Below, piece by piece: positions 9,210 through 20,524 of a stretch of DNA of 64,000 nucleotides (its first letter is position 1; each line of letters opens with the position of its first letter). The notes beneath the pieces were generated by a model. It made no database searches. It was given only the letters and a program-made list of their open reading frames with translations, and was not told where the DNA came from. This DNA comes from Rugalucina vietnamica (lineage: Eukaryota; Mollusca; Bivalvia; Lucinida; Lucinidae), in assembly GCA_964017185.1 (NCBI GenBank), contig OZ024874.1, positions 36,556,721-36,620,720 of the forward strand. Reading direction: 5' to 3'. The position numbers and the translations under genes were made by a program.

Positions 9210-10250
9210 AAATTTTTTGGCAACATCATCTATAGGTGCATCATTTATAAAAGTCCAGTCGTGAGTTTCTATTTTATCCCTTAATTCTTGATAATTGCCT
9301 CTGCTGTATAGCCAAACAAGTCTCTTATAAGACGTAGAACCTGGATACTCAAATGGTATTGTGATAAATGTAGCTTTATGATCACTTATACTTCGAGGTA
9401 AGTCAACAACACCTTTGTCTAAGACAGAATACTCAGAAGGAATTAATATGGGGTCTAGAAGTGCAAAGTCTCGAGTGGGTTCTTCTATAATATTACGAAA
9501 AGAGTTTATTAATAATACGTCCTTTAAATAATGTTTGTTGTCATTTAGTAAATCATCATTAAAATCCCCTACAATTATTACATTTTGAGATATGTCTAAA
9601 GCTGATTCAATATTGCGGTTTAGTTGCTCGAAAAAAGTGGCATCAGATGTTTTAGGACTGTACAACACACCAAGAAGAAATGACTCAGACTTTTGTTTAA
9701 TCTTAATCCAGATACTCTCGTTCCAGTATATTTCCAGGTCAGCAATTCTTTGACTAATAATGTTATTATTTAGATATATTAAGATACCCCCACCATGGTT
9801 AGTTCTATCTTTCCGATATGGCGTACCGTATAAATTGGATAAAAGAAGTGATGAAGAATCTACACTTGCGTCTAAATGAGTTTCGGTGAAACATAATACA
9901 TCAAAGTCTAATAAATGATTTTTGATAAACTCTATTTTATTTCGAATGCTCCGAATATTTGAATGAATTATGGATAAACAATTTTCAGTAGGACCCGGGT
10001 TACTCTCTATATCTCCGCTCAGCAATAGCAACAATGTCAAGAGGGTATATGCCATAACAATAAAATGCACATTGTTAAAACAAAAAGTTAAAACTTTGTC
10101 AATTAGACGGCTACATTGTTTCATAGCGCGTATTATAAAATAGAACGAAAATAAGATGGACAAACTCACCTTGCAAACGCAGCCAAGTTTTTGACATCGG
10201 TTGTAGAAAAGGCCAATCTCCGCTCTATAGCTCATCAAACAATTACCCAT
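9209..10250 (-). CDS. LINE ORF2 N-terminal half: leader, 2A motif and APE-type endonuclease
   Basis: The open frame runs from 10,250 to 8970 (426 codons), of which about 348 are homologous coding sequence. Residues 62-78 are strongly hydrophobic (AYTLLTLLLLLSG) and lead straight into GDIESNPGP (79-87), the canonical 2A ribosome-skipping motif, with the expected break between Gly86 and Pro87. The endonuclease follows: N98, E123 in TETHLD, GGG at 153-155, YSP at 197-199, GDFN at 228-231 and SDH at 289-291, the APE-like catalytic set that nicks target DNA. Met66, just before the hydrophobic run, is an alternative start. No RT motifs remain. A working endonuclease is possible but the protein cannot retrotranspose alone. 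Confidence 0.85.
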
Positions 10251-10561
10251 TTGGCAACAGGAACTGGTTTATACAATAGAAATATAGCGGAGAGGAACGG
10301 CCAATTCCTATTAACCTGCTTACAATCCTCCCGGTGACCCTAGAACTAGCAGCACAGCACACATAAGTATATGGACAAGCATGAAAATAAAGAATAGACA
10401 AAGAAAAAGTAAGATAGATGTTCAGCATGTTACAATCTTAATCGTTTACTCAGTGGTTACTTGTGCTTATGTGGTTTAAGTATAGAAACTTATACCAAGA
10501 AACCACCGAAAATTTATTTATTGATCACTGCATATTTACTGTGCGTGTCGCCATGATGACC

Positions 10562-10565
<4 letters not shown>

Positions 10566-10610
<45 letters not shown>
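10566..10610. repeat. Poly-T tract, 45 nt
   Basis: An uninterrupted T run. On the minus strand it is a poly-A tract lying 5' of the LINE. No adjoining element could be identified that it would terminate. Confidence 0.9.
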
Positions 10611-10611
<1 letters not shown>

Positions 10612-10619
10612 GATGGAAG

Positions 10620-10690
10620 GAAGTCAGACGTCAAAATGATAAACAATCAGGTATCAAAAAATCATTTTGACGGCTGACCCGTCAGACTAG
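10620..10690. repeat. Second copy of the ~65-bp foldback, inverted relative to 8104-8167
   Basis: The sequence AGTCAGACGTCAAAATGA ... TCATTTTGACGGCTGACC aligns with the reverse complement of 8104-8167, including an internal AGGTAT and the final GTCAGACT. The two copies flank the LINE in opposite orientations. Confidence 0.65.
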
Positions 10691-10698
10691 ATATAGGT

Positions 10699-10865
10699 GG
10701 GACGCTGAGTAGGGAAATTTACAAATTTAATACCTTCATTTTCCGGAAGGGTAAATTTGGTATCAAATTAAAGGTTACTATATGTACTTTCTTAATCCGG
10801 GTGTTGTGTGGTTGTAAACCGGTGCCTTCCAGTCGAAAACAAGGGAAATAACTTGGTACCTATTA
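10699..10865 (+). repeat. Left arm of a ~7.5-kb inverted-repeat segment
   Basis: GGACGCTGA, AATACCTTCA-TTTCCGGAAG, GGTATCA, and a run through TGTACTTTCTTAATCCGGGT match the reverse complement of 18,050-18,228. Similarity weakens past AACTTGGTACCTATT (about 10,850-10,865). Confidence 0.7.
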
Positions 10866-12820
10866 AAACAACTAAAACGCATTTTATAGAAGCCAAACAT
10901 GCTATTGTAATTAATTCGCGAAACTACTTGATAAGAAAAAGAAACACACATATAAAACTTATCATTTTCTTAAGGGGACTTCTTGGCGATTCCAAAATAA
11001 TTCTTGTTTCAAAATAAAACACTTAAACTACTCCACTTACTTCCCCTTGAAATGGTTACAGCTTTTTAAACTGTTTTAAGTAAGTTTCTTTGCGATCTCG
11101 TTAGAAAGAAGAAACTTTTTCCTTCGGCTTTGCTGTGCAGAAGGGTAAAAATGACTTGGGACTAATTAAATTATGTATACTGTTATAGTCCAGATATTTT
11201 TGGCCCAAAAATTCTGTATAATCGGTTAAAAGGGAGATAATTCTGTACCCTTCTGTATATATACTAAGAGGAAAACGTTTAGTCAGTAACTTGTACAAAC
11301 TCGATTACTATCATACCCTGTGCTTGCCTTATATGTTCCCCATTATTAAATTTGCAAAGGCAGCTTCTGTCTTATTTTGATATGAAACTCCACCAGTTGT
11401 CCATTTCGACAGAGTTATTGACCTTTTTTGTTATACATCAGTTTTGTAATTATCCAATGAATATTAAAATCGGCACTTTCATTAATAGCGCTTTCTGGTA
11501 GAGGTTGTTGTTAGTGACAAAAATTCGTTAAAATCTTTTCAAAATTCAACCAATGTCCCGAGGAATAACATGTCAATTATTCGGTATTTTTTAGATTACC
11601 TCCCTTTCAATTAAAATAAGAACAAAAATCGGTGTATGTACTCTGGCAAGACCACATGCGATATTTCAATCGATTTTGTTGGAATTGTTAGGTTTTATTC
11701 ACAGCTTTACGACTAGTAATTTCAATTCCAAACTGTACAGCGGTTTTGAATCTATAGCGATTTAAACAGTCCCAACGGGGTTTCACATGTACTCTCACTG
11801 ACAAAACGTTCGCTGGTGAGCATAATTGAAGAAGTGCATGAGCTTGAAATTAAGATATTGGTCAAAATCATGAAACATGAAAACAAAACCAAGATTAGTT
11901 TTTCCTTTAGATGGTTTATACATGTATTGATATGTAAACCAGTAAATATGATGCGCTGTGTCGTTAAAATATTTTACAAAGGGGCACAGATAAGGGAGAA
12001 AACTCAAATTTTAAAAAATGAAGCCTCAACACATCACGGCCTCTGTACTATTGGTCAAAAAGCTACGCTCCGACATTTGGCATTATTTGGTTACTATAGC
12101 AGGTTTTGTCGTTTGATATCTATATATGTTTCACTTCAATATGAGAGCAACCTCTGATCGCTAGCTTGAGGACTGAAGATCATCAGTATTCATGGTTACC
12201 TAGCACAGAAGTATTAGTGTTAGAAATCATTAATTTGCAAGAAGAAAACTCATTTTATTTTGCGTATTAGATAGTAAAATTGGTCTTGTATATAGTCAAT
12301 TTATGATTTTACGTGATTGATATGAATTTACAATCCAATAACCATATAAAACAATAAACAAGCTAATAAATGATGGAATTACCCCACCCACCAATGCACT
12401 AATACTTATACTAAAGTCATATTTGTGAATATCTATCATGTAAGTATATTTTAAATGCAATGTACATGTATCTCACCACTGTAAGTATTATTTCAACACA
12501 ATTAAGGACTGATGAATATTAATTTTGCATACCATTGAAGTATTAATGTAAACGGGAGAAATTTGGATACGAAAAAGTTGAAACAATGATAGGGATATAC
12601 AGGGTGCCCCAAAAACGCAACAGCTACTAAATAGTGCATATATTTTTAATAATACATATACAAGTAAGATATTTAACACAGTAGTAGTTAAACTGTTCGT
12701 TACACTATTGTATTTCCCAGTTGCCAAATATGGATTTGGTCTGTGGCCTGGAAATGTGTGCCGCATTAAATGTCTTTATGGATTTCACTTCTTAATACCT
12801 TTCAGATGAAGAATCCGAGT
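10866..12820. other. No gene recognised; AT-rich interior of the inverted-repeat segment
   Basis: Contains mollusc-type 'agggagataattc' (about 11,229) and 'ttacctccctttc' (about 11,597) motifs and short ORFs (11,101-11,298, 11,795-12,157) without domains or splice support. Nothing further could be assigned. Confidence 0.5.
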
Positions 12821-12850
12821 GATGCCACCTTGGCATCATTGAGCATTTTC
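12821..12850 (+). repeat. Left terminus of a ~4.5-kb inner inverted-repeat element
   Basis: GATGCCACCTTGGCATC is itself palindromic and continues ATTGAGC-TTTT. It matches the reverse complement of 17,286-17,316 with two or three mismatches, and both sides continue into 'aaaatggccgac'/'aagatggcgccc'-like sequence. Confidence 0.6.
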
Positions 12851-13091
12851 AAATATTCAAAATGGCCGACAAATGGCGGAAAATATTGCAAAAAAATCAA
12901 CATAATATGTACATGTAAAGGAAGCAAAAAGCTCACTTCTCTTGTTGTCCTTACTGTCTTCTTCTGGTTTATCAGATCGTGCTAATTCAAAATCTGTTTC
13001 ATGAATTGCTTGAAAAAATCAAACTTAAATATGGCGTCCAAGCTGGTTGATATAGACAAGAAAGCAGCATCCCAGAGCATACAGACGTGAC

Positions 13092-14124
13092 GCGCAAAGT
13101 TCGTACAAATTTTAAAATAATGCTTGCTGTATCAGTAAAAACGCAATAACAAACTCAGTTTCGGCTCAATATCTATGTTTTATATATCAAAATAATCCGC
13201 TTCGCATGGACAATTGCATACCAACAATCATGCATGTTTTTTATCGCGCAAATTATAACAAGATACAAATAAAATGCAATTTTTACGCCAAAACAGCGTG
13301 TCACGCGTAACAAAATCGCATTGCTTAAACGGTTTGAAAACGTATATCTCCGAAGTTTTTATACCAAATCCCATCAAAATACGGCGGAATAATGACAAAA
13401 CATGTAGATATCACTGACATAATTTATGTTAACTTCGGACCGCATTTCCATTTTTGGCAGTCAAATAACTGTCGGTGCCAAAAGTGTCACGCTTTGGGGA
13501 AAACCAAGGGTGCACTTGAAAATAAAATAAACGATTATTACACAAATTTAACGAGTAAGACTATTTTTATAGCAAATAAATGCTCATAAACAGCTGATTG
13601 AAATGTTTGCAGAAATATTTATAAAACGTTGAAAAGCTAACTCTTATAAATCTTTACTTTTGGCTGAAAAAATGTCACACATGCGATTTTTGTAAGATAA
13701 AGAAAAAATAATGCAAGAAAACAAGACAATGATACTATTACTAAAATGCTCATGTTCTAAGCTTTAAAATCATATTATTTTCATTGCCGTGCGACAAATA
13801 ATGTTATTTTTATAAATTATTTATCAAGGCTGAATTTATGTCACACTTGACGTAAACGCATGTTAATGTACGTCACAGAACGCAATGACACCGTTCTTTT
13901 ATTGGAACACACATATCAGCTTCTTAAAACAGAACTGCGCAGTGGAGAAAGAAAAAAATAGTTTAGGATGATCACTTGAAAAAAGAAGAAATATTAAAAC
14001 TCTCGAAAGTACAAACATGCAAGCGAACAATCAAATAACCGGACATCTACATGCATCGCTCAGCGCAAAATAAATCAAACTGAACGTGAACGTCGTGTTA
14101 CACAAATTTGTACGAACATCGCGC
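13092..14124. mobile_element. ~1.03-kb inverted-repeat element, MITE-like
   Basis: The left end GCGCAAAGTTCGTACAAATTT (13,092-13,112) and the right end (14,104-14,124) are inverted repeats with two mismatches in 21 bp. The interior is AT-rich with several 'gtcac'-type motifs and no ORF with a recognisable product; the 65-codon ORF at 13,392-13,589 has two Cys pairs but no other support. Confidence 0.5.
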
Positions 14125-14940
14125 ATCACTAAACGTGTACAATGTTTTGTGTTTAAAATGCCCATTGTATGTTCTTATTAATGTAAACACCATAATTTAG
14201 TTTTGTTTACGTTTTGACGCTCAAATCATAACATAAAGTTGACCAAGATGGCCGCCGAAATAATAATAAAGAGAACTTAATCTCTGATAAATACTACATT
14301 CATGTACTGCGTATAACTGTCTTGATTTTTACTTGGTCACTTTATTTTGTTAACAGTTCAAGTTAGAGTTTAGTTCTGACCCAACATCATGGCAATGATG
14401 CAAGATGGTGGTCAAAATTGCCACCTTAATCTTAATATAAGGGAAACTGTCCTCTGATTCAAAAAGCTCATCTAAATGTGTATTTGATAAGTTTTAAGTA
14501 AGCAGAATAAACAGAGCGGTGCAAATCAACATCATATAATGAAAGATAGAATAGGCATTTTATTTTAAAAACCGAGATTAGGTATTTTCATCTGTGTCAT
14601 TACCATTGTAATAATTAGCATAGCCATCAGTTATATTGTTCAATTATTGAAAAAAATTGTTTCTTCAATGGCATTTGCATAACCAAAACACTGTACAGAT
14701 TAATTTATTTATGATGCGCCTATATTTTGATGATGAGTATGGTTGTTCAGAAGCATACCCACAGCAAATCAGTCTACTTGAAGTATGCTATCTGTTGTTG
14801 GAGCCACACTGCCGGCTGTTGTAATTGGCGCAAGCACTCAGAACCCTTCAACATTATTTCAACCACCTGACTTAAGTTGGATATAAGACCACTCACTCTT
14901 GACCAAGCGAGGATTGTCAAATGGGTGTCTGGATATGTGC
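14125..14940. other. No gene recognised
   Basis: AT-rich sequence with isolated 'caagatggccgcc' (about 14,249) and 'caagatggtgg' motifs similar to those of the tandem array at 16.5-17.3 kb. No exon-like frame with splice borders was found. Confidence 0.4.
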
Positions 14941-14949
14941 TGGTTTCAC

Positions 14950-15428
14950 AATTAAACGACAGTGTATATGGTGATTATATGCATTAAGCTTGTGTTTATT
15001 AGCCTTTGTTTACCAGTTTTACATTAAACCATATATCTTTATTTACAGAAATACATGTAGTTCAACGTTGCTGCCATAGCATCCTCCAAATACAATAACT
15101 CCCCTGATATTATCTGGTAAAGGCTTACTCAGTTCAATCTTTTCAGGCATGGAACCCTTTGACATCGATTTCAGACTAGGCTGGTATCACAATGTTTTGG
15201 TAAACGACAGTGTATATGGTGATTATATGCATAAGCTTGTGTTTATTAGCCTTTGTTTACCAGTTTTACATTAAACCATATATCTTTAGTTATAGAAATA
15301 GTTCAACGTTGCTGCCATAGCATCCTCCAAATGCAATAATTCCCCTGATATTATCTGGTAAAGGCTAACTCAGTTCAATCCTTTCAGGTATTGAACCCTT
15401 TGACATTGATTTCAGACTAGACTTCAAG
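14950..15428. repeat. Tandem duplication, 248-bp period
   Basis: 'taaacgacagtgtatatgg' starts near 14,953 and again near 15,201. Both copies run through 'gcctttgtttaccag', 'ttcaacgttgctgcc' and 'tgatttcagactag' with high identity and small indels. The second copy then diverges into unique sequence. Confidence 0.85.
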
Positions 15429-16490
15429 AAAGAAGGAGACTACGGTCTGGTGTTTTACCACTTAAACCAATATTTACGGTCCTTCAAATGTCCCTTTTAT
15501 ATGGCCCATCTTCTTACGCATTAAAGGTTTACTCTGCTCTTAAAGAGTCTTGAGTTTACTTTTTGTTCTTTTCGGCTTACATTGATTGTAGAAATTTAAT
15601 CTTGAGTAATACATAGACGTTCGTGTATGACGATTACACATTTTCCTCAGTGGTTCGCAACCATCTCACTTCTTGCTACTGTTACACTACGTCTCACCTA
15701 AACAGAGTTAGCATGAGGTCTAAACAGGATCAGCGAGCGTGCTTTTGATCAGTCTGTGGTATCACACCCCTTCCTCAATGTAAGATGGCCACAGTTGCAT
15801 TCACGATCATGAAATACCAAAATCATTGTATCTTTTCAACAGTGGTTATGTCATCTGCTGAGAAGTTCAAATAGTGTTGACAAATACGTGCTTTTGTGAA
15901 ACCTCTTGTCTTGCTGGAGAAATTTTGGCAATGCTTTTAATGCTACAGTCAAAGTAACAATGGGTCGTCCACAGAATAGCAAAACCCATCGGTGATGACT
16001 GTATCAGGCCAGCGCAGTGTTTGTGGATTTTTCAACTTGTACATTTTGCTTCCAAACATATTGTATGTTCATTATCCTCTTGTCCCCGCTGTCCTTCAAC
16101 ATTGGAGAATGCTGGGAGCTAACTCCTGAGGGTATACCATTGCAAGGTAAATCTACCTGGATGAGTCTTCAATAAATAATCTTTGGTTCAAATGCGTTTG
16201 TGGATTTCACTTAAATGGCTTTTGCTGACCGCCATACAGTCTTCCTTTCTTCTTTCTCATATTTAAACAGTACATGTTACGAGTTTCATTTAGTAGTATT
16301 GATTGATTTGCTCCCCCCCCCCACCCTCATTTATTCTGCTAAATCAATTTGTAACACTTACATTAAAATGTTTTGATCAGAGAAGAAGTTCTCCGTCACA
16401 TTATAATTTCGTAAGACACATATGCCCCAGTATTACTTTGCGGTGTCAAAATAAAACATGAACATTAAAATGCGATGTTAACAACATAAA
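15429..16490. other. No gene recognised
   Basis: Mixed-composition sequence with a C-homopolymer (about 16,313) and no repeat family or exon that I could identify on either strand. Confidence 0.4.
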
Positions 16491-16499
16491 TCGATCATT

Positions 16500-17290
16500 T
16501 TAAACACGAGTCATTCAGTATTTGCAGCACTGAAATGCTGCTGTAGCCAGAGAACATTAAAGTACGAGTATGGTGCCCGGTGGTCATCTTGGTCATCGTC
16601 TTGTTTTATTGTTATAATGTTCGGTCAAATATGATACAAAAACACTTCATTTGTCAACATAATTTGAATTTTTGAATTAAAAACATTGAGCAAATGCAAC
16701 ACTGGAATGCTGTTTCAATCAAAAATATGTACTTATATATTATGATTATGACGGCCTTCTTGGCCACCATCTTGGCTCATTTTTATAATGTGGAAATAGA
16801 GAATAATTCATGCTGCTCACAATATTATATGAGCATTTCTAACGCATTACATTTGGTATATGCAGCACAGGAATGGTGTTTTAATCACAGAACACAATCT
16901 TTTAAAATATAATTATGGCGGCCACTTCGGTTGCCATCTTTTTCGTTGTTATGTGGGGTCATAATTGAAAACCAAACACTTCAGTATTATGTGTACAACA
17001 AAAATGGAGTTTCAAGCACAACACACTGTTTTAATGCACCACTTGAATGCCGTTAATTTTATTATGAAAATATTTCTTTTAGTACGATTGTGGCAGCCAT
17101 CTTGTCCGCCATCTTTCCTCATAATAATTACATTGGTGTCAAAACTTAAAAATTAAAATCATCTTTTTAATATTGTTTTTTCAGCATAAAATGAGCATTT
17201 TAAACGCAGAGAAATTAGTATATTAAACCTTGGTGTGTTGTTTTCTTGTTTGTTGCGACCATCTTGGGCGCCATCTTGATTTTTTCCAAA
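16500..17290 (+). repeat. Degenerate tandem array, ~165-190-bp units carrying GCCATCTT motifs
   Basis: Units share 'atgca-cac-tgaatgc-gtt', an AT-rich middle, then a paired motif such as 'ggcggcca-ttcggttgccatctt', 'ggcagccatcttgtccgccatctt' or 'gcgaccatcttgggcgccatctt'. Anchors fall near 16,523, 16,693, 16,859, 17,033 and 17,222. The last unit runs into the right inverted terminus at 17,286. Confidence 0.7.
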
Positions 17291-17316
17291 ACGCTCAATG
17301 ATGCCAGGGTGGCATC
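17286..17316 (-). repeat. Right terminus of the ~4.5-kb inner inverted-repeat element
   Basis: 'aacgctcaatgatgcc' followed by 'agggtggcatc' is the inverted counterpart of 12,821-12,850. Confidence 0.6.
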
Positions 17317-18049
17317 ATGCAGTTTCTGAACAAGTATGGCCTAGTGAACTGGAAACCACAATAAAAGTTCATGCGGCACCATCTTCCAGGTTATGCTGAT
17401 GGCTACTGGACTATTTATCTGACACCCGTTTTGCTAGGCGGTTCTTCAACAGGAAGTGACGTCATAAAATCTGTCTTGTCACTTCCTGACATGCAAAGCA
17501 GTTAACAAAATACAATTTCAAACCATTCTCAAGCCTGAAACAGGAATTACATTAATGATATTTAATTCATGACTTTAAATCTGCCTTTCAGAAACGGTTC
17601 CAGATGTCATAATCTTCGTTTTTGAACAATGTGTGCATGCATTTATCTACCATGTGTACTGAATTATCTCCCTTTATTTGCCGTTTTGGACTTATTGTGT
17701 TTTCTTGAAGCATCATTATTTCGGAAGGGCGAACATTGAATATTCATAATATGCCTTTATTAGACTTCCGAAGCCTATATCTGAATAAAATATTCAGTTT
17801 CAAATTACATTTGTGTTCTAGGAATCGGCCATTTAAAAGCATACGTTCTCAGATTTGACTTATATTAATGAAAAGGGAAGTAATTGTATCTATATTAAAA
17901 TCTTGAATTAAGTTTACTTTTATCTCTTTTGCTAGGGTTTGAAAAAACAAGAAAACATAACTTCTAAAAATACTAAGCACTTTTTGGTCTACTTTTAGGA
18001 CATCTTTGATATAGATCTTCATTACGAACTCCAAACGTTTTGCGAATAT

Positions 18050-18228
18050 ACGAAATGGGTACTAAGTTGTCTCCCTTGGATTTGACCCGTAGGCCCCGGT
18101 CTAGATCCCCACAACACCCGGATTAAGAAAGTACATGTAATAACCTTTCAACTGATACCACATATGACCTTCCGGAAAGTGAAGGTATTAATCTCGAAAA
18201 CTAAGCGAGATAGAAATTTCAGCGTCCA
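18050..18228 (-). repeat. Right arm of the ~7.5-kb inverted-repeat segment
   Basis: Reverse complement of 10,699-10,865: 'acccggattaagaaagtaca', 'tgatacca', 'cttccggaaagtgaaggtatt' and 'tcagcgtcc' in matching order and spacing. Confidence 0.7.
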
Positions 18229-18369
18229 GCCTAATAGTGAGGAAACCGGTCTTAGGGGTTTCCAACCAGGTCCGACACAAATCTGTCTGTGCAGCCACAG
18301 AAAAAGGCTAGAAGCTTGAATTTTCGTATATAAGAGGAAGAGGAATTGTACTATCTGTGTAGCAAAAAC

Positions 18370-18836
18370 AAAGGCACTGATCAGCTGTGCAGTTACTGAT
18401 CTGTGCCTTCATTTTCGCATATGCAAAAATCTGCTTTTCTCATGGCGCGGCTCATATGATGGTGGATGTGTTAAAATGAGGTCACTGAGAATGTAACACA
18501 ACTATGTCATATGATAAAAAGTGGCATATTGTAAACTACGGAGAAGTTTCAAGCTTGGAGGTGGTATGCAACTGCTCAAATGCATGTCTGATCAGAAAAT
18601 CTATCAAACATGCATATTTCTGATCGATCATTGGTCCCTTTATGCTACTCCAATGAACACCAATTTTATGAAAAGCATGAAAGTAAAAATGTAAAATTAG
18701 GATTTGCAGGGTTGTACAATTAATGTTAATTTTGTATTAACTATCACTGTTTTGAGCAAACACAAAGGCGCTGATCAGCTGTGCAGTTACTGATCTGCGC
18801 CTTCATTTTCGCATATGCAAAAATCTGTTTTTCTCA
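18370..18836. repeat. Pair of ~74-bp direct repeats 393 bp apart
   Basis: The block 'aaggc(a/g)ctgatcagctg' through 'cttcattttcgcatatgc' to 'ttttctcat' occurs at 18,370-18,443 and 18,763-18,836 with about four differences. Inside each, GGC(A/G)CTGATCAG pairs imperfectly with CTGATCTG(T/C)GCC, so each copy can fold. The 320 bp between them look unique. Confidence 0.75.
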
Positions 18837-20150
18837 TATGCAAAAATATCAAAATGTTCATTTTTTTTTCTTTACTGCTCAGGTAATCTGTATATACATG
18901 TAGCATGGACATGTTTCGTAATGGAGTGACATCCTCCCAGACTCTTTTGTTCGTCTGACAAGCCAGTACTCCACCCAAGATGATGATGATAAAAATTTAT
19001 TTCCTCAATATCTGCATATCAGTAAGCACAAGACAATATGTATATACTTAACAAAAATCCCAACGCACCTAGTAACATTTAGTGAAATATTTCAAAAACG
19101 AAATGACTGTAAGTCTTCAAATTCTCTACATGATGAAAATAACCATTTTGAAACAGAATGCTGAAAATTTATTGCAATCGGTGATTTCGGTCGAAAATTA
19201 TCGAACTTTTAGAAGCCGTACCCTTCATTCGAAAAATCGAAAGTTGCTAAAATAAAATCAATAGAATCGATACGCCGGTGAAAATCGCAAATTAAGTCCA
19301 AAAATTATGATCTGTTCAATAATGTTATTGAATTTGAGTAAAACGTAAAACACCCATGGACATAAAAGTCAGTTTTGTATCGAAAAAAGCATCTCAAAAA
19401 GACTTGTAAATAACAATTTGATTTCTTAAGGGTCCAGATTGTTTTATCTTACACAGCCAGTACCCGGTGGATAATCGAACCTCCTTTGATCTTACTAACA
19501 CTAAAAGCGATTTCGCATTGACAGAATCTGGTCCGGTCACAATTTTAATATTGTTAGCCCACTGAGCAACGCAGATTTGAAGCCAAACGTTTACCACTTG
19601 CATGTGAATTATTGTGAAGGGCGACAATGTCTTGGAACGACAGGCAGAGGTAAAAGTGACTGAAATGTCAACATAAGAAGTAACGGTCGACGCCCAAACT
19701 AGAGGTACTATGATATCATGCGACTTATAAGAGTAAAAAGGCGAAAATGAAAGACCATTGTTCCATTGATTGTAAACGTATTTTAAACGTAACTACGCTA
19801 AACGAGCTAGCCTCACTACTTAGCCGACCGCTATAGCGAACTTTTCGACGGAGAGGCGAAATCTTTTTTGTGACTTCCATTCGACAAGCATCAAGCTGTC
19901 TAATTCCACTCAAAGATTGCCAAAAGACAGTCACCACGATCAGCAGGTGCAGAAAAACTGCTTTTGCATGATCCTCTTATGACATGGGCACGTGATAAAA
20001 TTTATTTAAATTTTTGTAGTCATTATGCGCAAATGCTCGTCAAGGAATAATATGCAAAATTTGAAAGCAAAATCATAAATGAAACGAAAGTTATTCAATT
20101 TTTAAAACTAGTGCGTTGGCATTTTTGCCAAGTGTAGGTGTGCAATATAA
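18837..20150. other. No gene recognised
   Basis: AT-rich sequence. ORFs of 60-77 codons on the minus strand (19,394-19,627, 19,725-19,937) lack domains and clear splice borders. Confidence 0.4.
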
Positions 20151-20170
20151 TGCACCAGTCATTTTTAACC
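20151..20170 (+). repeat. Left 20-bp inverted terminus of a ~7.4-kb segment
   Basis: TGCACCAGTCATTTTTAACC is exactly mirrored at 27,574-27,593. A shorter related element at 59,689-59,980 begins TGCACAAGTCATTTGTAAC and, like this one, is preceded by ATAA. Confidence 0.65.
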
Positions 20171-20266
20171 TCCCCACTTCACCGAGAAGGGCAGGGATTA
20201 TGACTTTTCAGCTTTCAGTACCCTGCTATAAGCCAAGGTCAAAACTTTGCACCAGGTAAACTTTTC

Positions 20267-20400
20267 TGTGTACTGTAATATATACCCCCTCAAATCCTTC
20301 ATATAGAAAAACTGGGGTATGCAGGGGTATACCTTTTTTTTTTCTTAATTTGGCTCCAAAACATAGATTGTGGTTTTCAGCTGAAAAGCTAAAAAATATA
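20267..20400 (+). repeat. Half copy of the 7.2-kb-type MITE
   Basis: It matches the left arm of the element at 7166-7432: 'tataccccctcaaa', 'aaaactggggtatgcagggg', a T tract, then 'caaaacatagattgtgg'. The right arm is missing. Confidence 0.6.
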
Positions 20401-20524
20401 TATGCTTATTGCATGGGCAAGTTTTCATGATGGCTCTTTGCCCTGTCATTCCCAATGATCACCCTGGGGTATAGCAATATAAGGACAAGGAACGAACAGT
20501 GTAACGGTTGTGAAGTGTATTGGT

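Larger units (their letters stand above)
8701..10440 (-). mobile_element. Internally deleted APE-type non-LTR retrotransposon (LINE) with 2A motif
   Basis: In minus-strand order: a 5' leader, a hydrophobic leader with a 2A motif, an APE endonuclease, then directly the C-terminal finger region of ORF2, a short 3' UTR (8988-8832) and a (TTATC)n tail. The palm/finger reverse transcriptase region normally between endonuclease and tail, expected to be roughly 1.5-2 kb in this superfamily, is absent. The 5' boundary was not resolved; 10,440 is approximate. The architecture (single ORF with APE endonuclease, N-terminal 2A, microsatellite tail) fits the CR1/L2-like elements of invertebrates known to carry 2A sequences. 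Confidence 0.8.
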
